This document shows, piece after piece, positions 8,501-15,885 of a stretch of 64,000 bases of DNA (positions are counted from its first letter, which is position 1; each line of letters starts with the position of its first letter). The stretch is from the NCBI GenBank assembly GCA_963734865.1, contig CAVTIV010000005.1, positions 558,001-622,000 of the forward strand, in the 5' to 3' direction. This DNA is from CBDCUW01 sp963734865 (lineage in GTDB: Bacteria; Planctomycetota; Planctomycetia; Pirellulales; Pirellulaceae). A model generated the notes under the pieces. The model saw nothing but the letters and a program-made list of their open reading frames with translations, was not told the origin of the DNA and made no database searches. The translations under genes were made by a program, and so were the position numbers.

Positions 8501-9337
8501 CAGCCGGGCGCACTAGAAGAGGTCGGGATGGCGGCCAACGAGATGGCCCGTGATCCGAACAACGCGAATTCCGACTTCATTCCCAAGTCGAAGCGCAAGT
8601 TGATCCTGCACGCCTCGAAGATGATCGGTCCCACTCGCAAGTCGCAAGTGCACGTATTCCGTTTCAACGCGCCGAGTGAGCCGGGTATTTATCCCTACGT
8701 CTGCACGTTTCCCGGCCACTGGGTCGTGATGAATGGCGTGATGGTTGTCGCCGACGACTTGGATGATGTGGAAAAGATGATCGCGGCCAACAAGCCACCG
8801 ATCGTCAACCAATGGCGGATCGGTGACTTCGCGGATTTCAAAGCAGACACAGCGACTGACGAGGCCGTGATGCGAGGGATGACCGCGTTTGCGAAAGCGA
8901 ACTGCAATCAATGTCATGTGTTGGCCGGACACGGCGTCAATCTCGGTCCCGATTTGAAGGATGTCAGCAAACGCTTCAAGGACGAGAAGCTGCTGCAACA
9001 GTTGCTCGAGCCGTCGAGCGACATCAACGAAAAATACCAGACCTTTAAGTTTCTGATGGCCGACGGCCGCGTGATTGCCGGTGTGATTGCCGGCGAAGAT
9101 GCAGACCATTTTTCGGTGATGACCAATCTGCTAGCGCCTGACAATCTGACGCGAGTGCCCAAAGATGAAATTGACGAGCAACTGAAATCGACCATTTCGG
9201 CGATGCCCGAGGGACTTCTCGATGTGTTGACCAAGGAAGAAATTGGCAATCTGATGACGTTCTTGCAGTCCGAAGGCTACCAGCTGCCCGATCATCTGCG
9301 GCAATTGCATGGTCACGGTGAACATTCGCAGCCGTAG
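5543..9337 (+). CDS. PVC-type dehydrogenase/cytochrome c fusion with SGNH-like and azurin-like domains
   Basis: A 1264-aa exported protein with a signal peptide of about 30 residues ending 'GVAPA'. In order: an SGNH/GDSL-hydrolase-like domain (about 70-265, with 'GFNESFDG' and 'GVHLNEAGY'), a PVC-type membrane-bound-dehydrogenase beta-propeller (about 380-720, with repeated 'DTDGDGKAD'), an alpha-helical HEAT-like region (about 740-900), a cupredoxin domain, and a C-terminal cytochrome c domain with Cys1121-x2-Cys1124-His1125. The cupredoxin has His981 and Cys1054-x4-His1059-x3-Met1063, the azurin ligand spacing. It probably acts outside the cytoplasmic membrane in electron transfer linked to oxidation of an unknown substrate, possibly a sugar. 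It is not overlapped with its neighbours. Confidence 0.87.
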   Translation: MIRTSHTVRPFRPLFHASFVLLMLTGVAPAQQINVQDARNRETGKEDPVRDPELQQYGIYAATAPRPDLTEPMTTQLPLQIPAGAHIAFVGNMLLERAQYFGHLEALLHQRYPKHELVVRNLAWPADTADLQPRPENFADLEQHLRHERVDIILAAFGFNESFDGLEGLPDFKETLARYVSQLKRKAFNGQSAPEIVLLSPIANENVQGVPAADLNNVRLQMYADAIRDVAVDQEVGFVDLFRETETAMASPGSDLTINGVHLNEAGYETFAALVYRQLFGETAPAVRDDLRQAIIDKNRQYFRRYRPLNTFYYTGGRSETYGYLDFLPAMRNFDVMTANRQRYIWDLAQGKPVHEVDDTNVPVMPETKQSRGANRWMSAADELKAFKVDPRFEVSLFAGEEEFPDIAAPIQMRWDSRGRLWVSCSTTYPHVYPGKEPTDRLVILEDTDGDGKADKSSVFADDLHIPLSFEFGDGGVYVSDEPHLTFLKDTDGDGKADLRRQVLSGFGTEDSHHALHDFIWSPDGDLILRESIFHHSQVETAYGPVRQQNSGWFRFETGPQRLTSFGTYPSTNPWGVTFDDWGQHVASHPIFAAAFHSLDPPYPTQHPSPAGLRAYSGTCGQEFVDFATFPEQLQGGYVKARYKPTNRIEIHRWSEGPFGYDEEYVSDLLFSTNLSFIPVDIRFGPRGALYVCDWYNPVKGHAQYSLRDERRDRHSGRIWRITANGIPLQDPPKIAEASIAELLDQLKRTESRVRYWVRRELRERNPVAVEQALEGWAAKLSPDDPRLRHHQMEAIWVYRGIDAVNTELLGQLLACEDHHARAAATQQLRYWHSRYPDAIELLRRAANDPAAMVRMEAAIAASYIGTKEALEAMLDVMNHPREGHLAYAITCALGSHTLRRHWEADDQYNVAKLLRDAKRKTQLREPTPSAQDAQFDSQPDLATIKIACLPEVMKYTKEQFAVKTGQPVKIVFTNPDATDHNMVIVQPGALEEVGMAANEMARDPNNANSDFIPKSKRKLILHASKMIGPTRKSQVHVFRFNAPSEPGIYPYVCTFPGHWVVMNGVMVVADDLDDVEKMIAANKPPIVNQWRIGDFADFKADTATDEAVMRGMTAFAKANCNQCHVLAGHGVNLGPDLKDVSKRFKDEKLLQQLLEPSSDINEKYQTFKFLMADGRVIAGVIAGEDADHFSVMTNLLAPDNLTRVPKDEIDEQLKSTISAMPEGLLDVLTKEEIGNLMTFLQSEGYQLPDHLRQLHGHGEHSQP

Positions 9338-9454
9338 TGCCAGCGGCCGCATCGCATCGAAAACCTGGCCAGAGTAGACTCGATGAGATCATTGACCCTT
9401 TCGTCGCCGGCCTAACCAATACTCCTGATCCTTTCTTACCAACTGAGCAAATTG

Positions 9455-10411
9455 ATGATTCGATATTTCGGCTCCTGTCTCCTCGTGGCGATCTCGTTTG
9501 TTTCGGTCGCCAGTGCCGAAGTCTTTACCTGGAAGACCGACGACGCGGCTGGCACGGCGGATTTGATGTACGGTGCGCAACCGGTGATCCGGTACATGTA
9601 CGCCTACGACACCTCGAGTGCGGATCGTATTCACGACACGTACAAGGTCTTTCATCACGTCTTTGGGCCACAATCGGGTGAGCGAATCACCAAAGGACCG
9701 GGCGGAAAGTACACGCACCATCGCGGGATCTTTGTCGGCTGGAACAAGACCAGTTTCGACGAAGGTAAAATGCTGGACTTTTGGCACTGCACCAAGGGTG
9801 CTCACCTGCGTCACATCAAATTTGTCGATCAGCAGGCAGACGCGGATCACGGATCGATGACCGCCGAGATCCACTGGAACGACGCCGATGGCAATCCGGT
9901 CATCCGTGAGCTGCGGACGGTTTCGGTGCGGAAGGATTCCGGTACCGATGGCTGGCAGATTGATTGGTCAACCGAACTCAAGTCCGAACGCGGCGAGATC
10001 ACTCTTGCCGGTGACCGCCAGCATGCCGGATTCCAGTTTCGGGCCGATCAACCGGTCGCCGAAACGAACGGAGCAACCTTCTTGCGTCCGGCGAACTTTC
10101 CGCAAGATCCACAAGCGATTCAGGTGGGCGACAAGGGGAACCCGCCGCCCCATATCAATCTGACATGGTTCGCGATGTCTTACCAGCTTGACGGCAAGCG
10201 GTACACGGTTGAGTACTTTGATAACCCCAAATTGCCCAAGCCGTCGCTCTTTTCCGAGCGACCCTATGGACGATTCGGGACCTATTTTCAAACCCAGCTT
10301 AGCGAGGCGAAACCGCTCGAAATGCGTTACCGGTTGATCGTCAGCGAAGGGGAATCACCATCGGTTGATGCGATCCAAGCTCGCGATGATGCGTTTGTCA
10401 GCGGTCTGTGA
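9455..10411 (+). CDS. DUF6807 (PmoA-like) secreted protein
   Basis: A 318-aa protein with a signal peptide (MIRYFGSCLLVAISFVSVAS, cleavage near 'ASA'). It belongs to the family annotated DUF6807/'methane oxygenase PmoA', common in planctomycetes and unrelated to true particulate methane monooxygenase. Visible family blocks are 'PVIRYMYAYDTSS', 'HVFGPQSGERITKGPGGKY', 'HHRGIFVGWNKT', 'HAGFQFRADQ' and 'NLTWFAMSY'. A carbohydrate-associated role is often assumed but not shown. The ATG at 9455 is preferred to an adjacent TTG. It lies 117 bp after the PVC gene in the same orientation and may share its transcript. Confidence 0.85.
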   Translation: MIRYFGSCLLVAISFVSVASAEVFTWKTDDAAGTADLMYGAQPVIRYMYAYDTSSADRIHDTYKVFHHVFGPQSGERITKGPGGKYTHHRGIFVGWNKTSFDEGKMLDFWHCTKGAHLRHIKFVDQQADADHGSMTAEIHWNDADGNPVIRELRTVSVRKDSGTDGWQIDWSTELKSERGEITLAGDRQHAGFQFRADQPVAETNGATFLRPANFPQDPQAIQVGDKGNPPPHINLTWFAMSYQLDGKRYTVEYFDNPKLPKPSLFSERPYGRFGTYFQTQLSEAKPLEMRYRLIVSEGESPSVDAIQARDDAFVSGL

Positions 10412-10487
10412 TGTGGGCCGCAGGACACGGCTTGTAGGGTACCGTTCCGGCATCCCGCTCGGGTTGCGACGTCCGTCGCACGGATGG

Positions 10488-11957
10488 ATGCCACATGGGC
10501 AACGGTATCTCGCTGTCATGGTCGCCATGTTCGCCACGGCTGCCGGCGCCCAACCGCCGGAATACCTCCTGCCAACGCCCCAAGATCGGGCTGCGCAGCT
10601 CAAGAACGACCGCTGGCTCGACACGATTGCTCGTGAAATACCGCGACTGAAGAATGATCGTGATGATCGGCTGCCGATGATCCTCTGGCATGGCGTCGGA
10701 TTTGATCCGCTCAGCGAATCCGAGATCGCGATTCTTGGCGAGCGTGGGCTGTGCCAACATTTACAGCTCTCCGAAGCGATGATCCCAGCGGCGCTTTCCT
10801 TGCAAAGAGCTGGCATGCCGGTGATCTTGATGGAGGGTCGAACCGACAGCTGGCCTTATTCACTGGCCGAGAATCCGGATGACTGGGCTCATCAATTCGA
10901 GGCTGGTTTTCCACAGCCCTGGTTTGGCAAGGACGACGCATTCGAGTGGCATGGTGCCTGTCTGCACAAGACTGCGGGTTGGGCACTGATGGAACAACAG
11001 ACGCGGACGACGCTGCAGAAATTTCGTGACGCGGGTGTGACGGTGGACGCCGTTTGGATGGATTTCGAGGGCGATCCGTATCCGTGGTCGCATCTGTTCG
11101 ATCAGCTACAAAACTGTCGACGGTGTCGTGCCGAACTGCCACCGGAAATCGTGAACAGTAAGGAACGTTGGCGTGATTACTGTTGGCAATTGTATGTGCG
11201 ATTGTACGACCAACATTTTGCCAAAGCTGTTCGCGACGTATTTCCCGATTGCCTGGTAACGAACTGGCACGTCGTCCGCAGCACGACAGAGAATCCGGTC
11301 CGATACTTCGTCGGCCAGGCGTTCCTTCCCGAGCTCCGTTTTCAATACTTCAACGCCACCAATCCGATCGCCTATGCCAGCGACAGTGTGTGGTTCGAGC
11401 GATCGACGGACAAGGAGAACGCAAGCAGGCAGTCGGTGGATCAATTCTTCCTGCATCAAATGTTGCAGCAGGTTTCGACCGACGCCCTGAATCGACAAGG
11501 CAGTCACATCCGCTGTGTGCCTTGGGTCGCCCGCGTTTGTAAGCTCCAGTCCAGACCAGAATCGCCGGCACCGGTGATGAGCCGCCGAATGTATCGCGAG
11601 GCGCTGCGTCACCTGTGGTTGCGTGGTGTCGATGCCATGCAGATTTTCAATCCGTTAATCGAAGGCCACGAGGAGGCGGCCCTGGAGGAGATTGTCGACG
11701 CCGCCGGTGTGTACGACGAAATGTTGATCGATCGTCGGCTGCTTGGCGACGGTGAGGTGATGAACTTTTCCCTGCCCGATGCCGGATCGCCGGGGATCGT
11801 GTGGTCGGGTCTGCGCAATCGGCAACAAGCGGTTGTGCGAGTCGTCAGTCCAACGGACGAGGTTTCAACCATCTCGATCGAATGCTGGCCCGATCAGTAC
11901 GAGACGTTGGAGGCGACCGGGGCCGGGAAAACGTTTCGTATCCGTCGTCGTGACTAG
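10488..11957 (+). CDS. secreted protein of unknown function, possibly a TIM-barrel hydrolase
   Basis: A 489-aa product. I do not recognise the family with confidence. The start at 10488 gives a clean signal peptide (MPHGQRYLAVMVAMFATAAG, cleavage before QPP); the open frame begins earlier, inside the preceding gene. Segments such as 'MILWHGVGFD', 'GMPVILMEGR', 'VTVDAVWMDFEGDPYPW' (Asp/Glu at a strand end) and 'CLVTNWHVV' look like successive strand ends of a TIM barrel, as in glycosidases. There is a Cys cluster, 'NCRRC'. The stop codon TAG is the first three bases of the following MITE-like element. The pre-insertion junction would also have read TAG, so the C-terminus is probably unaltered. 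Confidence 0.7.
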   Translation: MPHGQRYLAVMVAMFATAAGAQPPEYLLPTPQDRAAQLKNDRWLDTIAREIPRLKNDRDDRLPMILWHGVGFDPLSESEIAILGERGLCQHLQLSEAMIPAALSLQRAGMPVILMEGRTDSWPYSLAENPDDWAHQFEAGFPQPWFGKDDAFEWHGACLHKTAGWALMEQQTRTTLQKFRDAGVTVDAVWMDFEGDPYPWSHLFDQLQNCRRCRAELPPEIVNSKERWRDYCWQLYVRLYDQHFAKAVRDVFPDCLVTNWHVVRSTTENPVRYFVGQAFLPELRFQYFNATNPIAYASDSVWFERSTDKENASRQSVDQFFLHQMLQQVSTDALNRQGSHIRCVPWVARVCKLQSRPESPAPVMSRRMYREALRHLWLRGVDAMQIFNPLIEGHEEAALEEIVDAAGVYDEMLIDRRLLGDGEVMNFSLPDAGSPGIVWSGLRNRQQAVVRVVSPTDEVSTISIECWPDQYETLEATGAGKTFRIRRRD

Positions 11958-12115
11958 CTGGACAGCGCTATTTTTGTTGTAGTCCTGCCACTCCGCTGGC
12001 TGGGCATGCCGCGATTCGCGGCAAACGACCCGCCAGCGGAGTCGCCGGGCCCTACTTGGATTGCATCGACCAGTAAAACACGAGGTCTTCGATAAAAAGT
12101 GGCGCTGTCCAGCTA
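11955..12115. mobile_element. MITE-like element, 161 bp with terminal inverted repeats
   Basis: The ends are inverted copies of TAGCTGGACAGCGC (11955-11968 and 12102-12115), continuing with a shared A and a T5 run (T5 at 11970-11975 and, inverted, A5 at 12095-12099). Both termini carry TA, the target site of Tc1/mariner-IS630 type elements. The core has a second inverted pair (ACTCCGCTGGC at 11990-12000, GCCAGCGGAGT at 12032-12042) around a small hairpin at 12008-12022. No transposase is encoded. The element is non-autonomous, and its parent transposase is not in the window. Confidence 0.65.
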
Positions 12116-12610
12116 GGGTATCGCCAGCGAACCATTACCAGGGTAACAAAAGAGGGGGGGCACGATGGGACCATCGTGGATCGGCCAACGCCCAGCGGCA
12201 ACCGAAGCCCCCGGCAACCGAAGCCCCTGCTTCCCTGTTTTCGCTGCCCGATATTTCGTTTTGGGGCGTCAGGGGGCGGTGTGCAGAGGAATATCCGATT
12301 GGGGGGGCGGCAGGTCGCTACCAGGCTCGCCCCGTGGCGGTTGCCTGGCCGGTTGCGTCTCTCCGCGTACCGGAGAGTGCCGTCGCTTCTCTTGTCAGAC
12401 CCTCCAGAGAGCAACACGGCTGTCACGATCGTGCCGTTTGCTTTTCTCGGCACACCGGGCGACAAGTCGCTCGATTTGAGGCAGCGAGAAACCGCCAGTT
12501 TGGCTAAGGTAGAGAGTCTCGTACCGATGTGTCCGAGCGGCCTACCCCACGACGAACGAAAGCCCCCGGCAAAACCGTTCACGCACCGATCTCACGACGA
12601 CCCGCACCGC
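12116..12610. other. intergenic region upstream of accD
   Basis: About 500 bp with no supported gene. It contains G-rich patches (near 12154-12160 and 12300-12308). The overlapping frames here are long but low-complexity (Arg/Pro-rich) and show no motif. The accD promoter should lie in this region, but no good -35/-10 pair was found. Confidence 0.5.
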
Positions 12611-13474
12611 ATGTCCACCGTCGATTCAAAATCTACCGAGCTCCCGTCGGAAACCAACTCTACCGTGCCACCGAAGAAACGAGGTGTTCCCGAGGGATTG
12701 TGGTTGAAGTGTCCGGCGTGCCTGGCTTCGCTGTACAAAAAAGAGGTTTCGCAGCGGCTGAACGTTTGCCCGAAGTGTGAGCATCATTTTTATGTTTCGG
12801 CGAGCGAGCGAATCGCTCAGGTTTTGGACGAGGGGACGTTCGAGCCGATGAACGAACAACTTCGGTCGACCGATCCGTTGGAGTTTGCCGACCGCCGCAA
12901 GTACGTCGATCGGCTCGTCAGCGAACAAAAACGGACAGGCCTGACCGATGCCGTGGTCACCGGCACGGGAATGATTCGGGCGCGCCGTGTGGCATTCGCC
13001 GTCACCGACAGTGCATTCATCATGGGCAGCATGGGGTCGGTCGTGGGCGAGCGATTGGCACGGTTGATTGAACGGGCCACCGAGCACAATCTGCCGTTGA
13101 TCATTATCAGCGCCAGTGGCGGGGGAGCGAGAATGCACGAGGGGATTCTGTCGCTGATGCAAATGGCCAAAGTATCAGCGGCTCTTGCCCGCTATGACGA
13201 GGCCGGAGGGCTATTTATCAGCGTGCTGACCAACCCCACGATGGGCGGTGTCGCGGCGAGCTTTGCTTCCCTTGGCGACCTCGTCTTCGCGGAGCCCAAG
13301 GCATTGATCGGATTTGCCGGGCCCAGAACAATCAAGGCGACGATCGGAATCGAATTACCGGAAGGGTTTCAGACGAGCGAATTCCTGTTGGAGCACGGAT
13401 ATATCGACCGTATCGTGACCCGCAAGAATTTGAAAACCGAAATCGCTCGTGCGATCGACTATTGTGGAAAGTGA
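12611..13474 (+). CDS. accD: acetyl-CoA carboxylase carboxyltransferase subunit beta
   Basis: A 287-aa AccD, the beta subunit of the carboxyltransferase that makes malonyl-CoA for fatty acid synthesis. The N-terminal zinc ribbon is visible as CPAC ... CPKC about 20 residues apart. It is followed by the crotonase-fold core with 'IIISASGGGARMHEGILSLMQMAK' region, 'LTNPTMGGVAASFASLGD', 'AEPKALIGFAGPRTI' and 'EGFQTSEFLLEHGYID'. The start at 12611 gives the family length; the frame is open far upstream but reads as junk. The Ser/Thr kinase gene follows 97 bp later on the same strand. Confidence 0.97.
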   Translation: MSTVDSKSTELPSETNSTVPPKKRGVPEGLWLKCPACLASLYKKEVSQRLNVCPKCEHHFYVSASERIAQVLDEGTFEPMNEQLRSTDPLEFADRRKYVDRLVSEQKRTGLTDAVVTGTGMIRARRVAFAVTDSAFIMGSMGSVVGERLARLIERATEHNLPLIIISASGGGARMHEGILSLMQMAKVSAALARYDEAGGLFISVLTNPTMGGVAASFASLGDLVFAEPKALIGFAGPRTIKATIGIELPEGFQTSEFLLEHGYIDRIVTRKNLKTEIARAIDYCGK

Positions 13475-13571
13475 CCCCTTTTCTGGGACAACGCCGACGC
13501 CAAAATGAAGACCAGACAATGCACCCAGAATTGTCAGCGACGGTCGCTTCTCTCCACTTGCGATACGGCCC

Positions 13572-14459
13572 ATGAATCTCATCGATTCCCTCAAAGCAAA
13601 ACTTCGTTCCTCGAGCAAAATCGACGTGGAAACACGCTTTGGCCGGGTTCGCACGGGCGTCACGGGAACGATGGCGCATTTCTTCGTTGCCAACGACCAC
13701 GAGCACGATGAGCGGTTGGTCGGTGTGAAGGTCCTGGACATCGAAAAGATGGAGCTGTTCGAGAACCGCTTCAAGGGGCTCGGCAAACCCAGCGAAGGCG
13801 AAATCGCCATGAGCATGCGGCACCCCAACGTTGTCGAAACGTACGAGATGGGCATCTCTACCAAGGGCCAGCCGGTCATCATCATGGAGTACATCGCCGG
13901 GCCGAGCATGCAGAACATCGTGGTCAACAAGCAGGAGCATCACGTTACCGGCAAACGCATCATGCTGATCCGCGAGATGGCCGAGGCATTGCGATATGTC
14001 CATTCCATGGGCTATATCCACCGTGACATTTGTCCACGCAACTTCATCTGCCTGCCGGAAACCAAGGGGGTCAAGCTGATCGATTTTGGCTTGACCGTCC
14101 CGGCCAAGCCCGCGTTCATGACTCCGGGCAACCGCACCGGTACGCCGCTGTACATGTCCCCCGAGATTGTCCGCCGCCGGTCGACCGACAAGCGGGTCGA
14201 TATCTTTTCGCTCGGTGTGACTTGTTACTGCCTGTGCTCGTTCGAGCATCCATGGCAGGGCGAAATCCTCAACGGGCGGGCGGCCCTGCAGCATGACACG
14301 TCACTGCCGACCGACCTGAGTGAGCGATGCCCGAAGATCGATCCGAAGCTCTCTCGGGCGATCATGCACGCCCTGAACCCCAGGGTGGAAGAGCGGACAG
14401 CGACTATCGAGCAATTCCTGCAAGCGATCCGTTCGGTGGACGCCGCTTTTGTCGACTAA
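13572..14459 (+). CDS. Hanks-type serine/threonine protein kinase, soluble
   Basis: A 295-aa protein that is essentially a bare kinase domain. The ATP-lysine is in 'GVKVLDI' (Lys53), the alpha-C glutamate is Glu75 or Glu77, the catalytic loop is HRD (150-152) with Asn157, the metal-binding DFG is at 171-173, and 'GTPLYMSPE' is the activation/P+1 segment. The glycine loop is atypical ('FGRVRTGVTGTMAHFF'). There is no transmembrane segment and no PASTA or other sensor domain, so it is probably cytoplasmic. Its position behind accD suggests co-transcription but does not show a functional link. Confidence 0.93.
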   Translation: MNLIDSLKAKLRSSSKIDVETRFGRVRTGVTGTMAHFFVANDHEHDERLVGVKVLDIEKMELFENRFKGLGKPSEGEIAMSMRHPNVVETYEMGISTKGQPVIIMEYIAGPSMQNIVVNKQEHHVTGKRIMLIREMAEALRYVHSMGYIHRDICPRNFICLPETKGVKLIDFGLTVPAKPAFMTPGNRTGTPLYMSPEIVRRRSTDKRVDIFSLGVTCYCLCSFEHPWQGEILNGRAALQHDTSLPTDLSERCPKIDPKLSRAIMHALNPRVEERTATIEQFLQAIRSVDAAFVD

Positions 14460-14593
14460 CCCTTGGCGGGATACCAAAACGGAATTCTCCGCGAAAAATC
14501 TGCCGCGAAAAAGGTGCCTCGACTCCCCGGATCGACACAAACCGACCCCCGCAGGGGTAAGATAGGGGTTTGACGGTTTTCGGGGCGAATTCG

Positions 14594-14623
14594 TTGACAC
14601 TCCTTTTTGTGCCTAATTATACT
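14594..14623 (+). promoter_or_regulatory. strong sigma-70-like promoter
   Basis: A consensus TTGACA at 14594-14599, an 18-bp spacer, and TATACT at 14618-14623, in an AT-rich island. Transcription would start near 14630, giving an untranslated leader of about 145 nt before the coiled-coil gene. It is the best promoter match seen in the window. Confidence 0.65.
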
Positions 14624-14701
14624 CCGAAGATCGTGGCGCATTTGGTGACAGTCAGGCAGGTTCTTGTCGCGGCATGTAGTCGTATGACCCGCCACAACCG
14701 T

Positions 14702-14726
14702 CCCTTAGGTGCAATTCACCTCAGGG
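14702..14726 (+). other. hairpin in the 5' leader of the coiled-coil gene
   Basis: CCCT-T-AGGTG, a CAATT loop, then CACCT-C-AGGG: nine base pairs with one internal mismatch. It ends about 48 nt upstream of the ATG at 14775. There is no T-run after it, so it is not a terminator. It could stabilise the message or control its translation. Confidence 0.45.
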
Positions 14727-14774
14727 CCGACCAAGTCACTCTCGTCGGTCTGAACGTACAGGGAAACCGCTGCA

Positions 14775-15623
14775 ATGACCCTACTAGGGAAGTCCTTCTC
14801 GGTCGTCATCCTTATCCTGAGCTTGACCTTCATGGTGTTGGCGCTTGCCGTCAACGCTTCTCATCGCAATTGGCGTGATGTGGTCCTGGAAGGGGTGGGT
14901 GGCCAACCCGGTTTGAAGACTCAAATCGAAACGATCGAGCGAACCAACGAACAACTCCGCGACTCGGAGGCTCGAACGAAGGCCGACTTGGCTCGTGAGC
15001 AAGCCGCCCGACGCACCGCACTCGGGGCGCTGCAAACGCAACTCGATCAACTGCAAGAATTGTTGAAGATGACCGAGGCGAATGTGCAGGAGTTGACCAG
15101 TCAAAATACCGAGCTGACACAAACCGATCTCAGTCGCGCTCAAGAGTTGGAGCGGCTTACCGCCGAAACCACCGGTTTGCGTGAACAGATTCGGACCGAA
15201 CAGCAAGACCGTGACAAGTTGTTTGCCGAGACACTCGTGCTAACCGATCAGATGAACAAGTTGCGTGGCTTCAAACAGATGTTGGAGGAACGCAACCAGC
15301 AGCTGATGGCCCAGGTGACCCGATTTGAAGAAGTGGTCACGGCCAAAGGAATCGATATCAACGAGCCGCTCGATGGTGCCCCGCCGGAACGAAACGGCAA
15401 TGTGCTGATCATCAACCGCCCCAAGCATTTGGTGGAAGTGTCGATCGGGTTCGACGACGGCTTGCGGAAAGGTCACTTTTTGGAAGTCACCCGCAAGGGA
15501 CGTTACGTGGGCAAGTTGAAAGTGCGCGATACCGAGCCCAATCGGGCGGTTGCCGAGATTTTGAAAGACTATAGCGAAGGCCTAATCCAGGAGGGCGACC
15601 GTGTCGACACTACCCTCGACTGA
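14775..15623 (+). CDS. membrane-anchored coiled-coil protein
   Basis: A 282-aa protein. Residues 8-27 form a transmembrane anchor (SFSVVILILSLTFMVLALAV). Residues about 50-190 are rich in Gln, Glu, Leu and Arg with heptad spacing, indicating a long coiled coil. Residues about 205-282 form a small beta-rich domain ('NVLIINRPKHLVEVSIGFDDGLRKGHFLEV', shown here only as its position). That domain resembles those of planctomycete envelope proteins of unknown function. The long domain should lie outside the cytoplasmic membrane. The next gene starts inside its 3' end, so the two are translationally coupled. Confidence 0.8.
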   Translation: MTLLGKSFSVVILILSLTFMVLALAVNASHRNWRDVVLEGVGGQPGLKTQIETIERTNEQLRDSEARTKADLAREQAARRTALGALQTQLDQLQELLKMTEANVQELTSQNTELTQTDLSRAQELERLTAETTGLREQIRTEQQDRDKLFAETLVLTDQMNKLRGFKQMLEERNQQLMAQVTRFEEVVTAKGIDINEPLDGAPPERNGNVLIINRPKHLVEVSIGFDDGLRKGHFLEVTRKGRYVGKLKVRDTEPNRAVAEILKDYSEGLIQEGDRVDTTLD

Positions 15624-15804
15624 GAATCGGAAGCAGCCGCCAAGCATCTACACTGTGATGCTTTTCTTGAGCATGATCTTCCTGCTGATTGCCGTGATCG
15701 CGATGTTCATTGAACTACGCCGGTGGGAGCCCGACTACTATCGCACCAATACCGCTCAACCAAGCGTGATGGTGGTCCCAGCCAGTGACGTGATGTACGG
15801 TTAG
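15601..15804 (+). CDS. small membrane protein coupled to the coiled-coil gene
   Basis: A 67-aa protein beginning at GTG 15601 and overlapping the preceding gene by 23 bp. One strong transmembrane segment (about residues 18-38, 'VMLFLSMIFLLIAVIAMFI') is followed by 'ELRRWEPDYYRT', a short soluble tail. The overlap and shared membrane location suggest a partner subunit of the coiled-coil protein. No named family is recognised. Confidence 0.75.
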   Translation: MSTLPSTENRKQPPSIYTVMLFLSMIFLLIAVIAMFIELRRWEPDYYRTNTAQPSVMVVPASDVMYG

Positions 15805-15885
15805 CGCCGACGTTGTCGGCGGGAATTGGTTCGTCGTCGTCAACCAGGGCTGAGCTGTTCAGCAGCCGCCATCGACGTTCGGGGA

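Noticed and set aside
12524..12545. Possible tRNA-like start (TGTCCGAGCGG) upstream of accD
   Set aside because: No anticodon stem, T-loop or acceptor pairing follows; it is a chance match to the D-arm of Leu/Ser tRNAs.
12052..12582. Leftward 176-codon and rightward frames in the accD upstream region as real genes
   Set aside because: They overlap each other and the MITE-like element, with low-complexity products and no Shine-Dalgarno.
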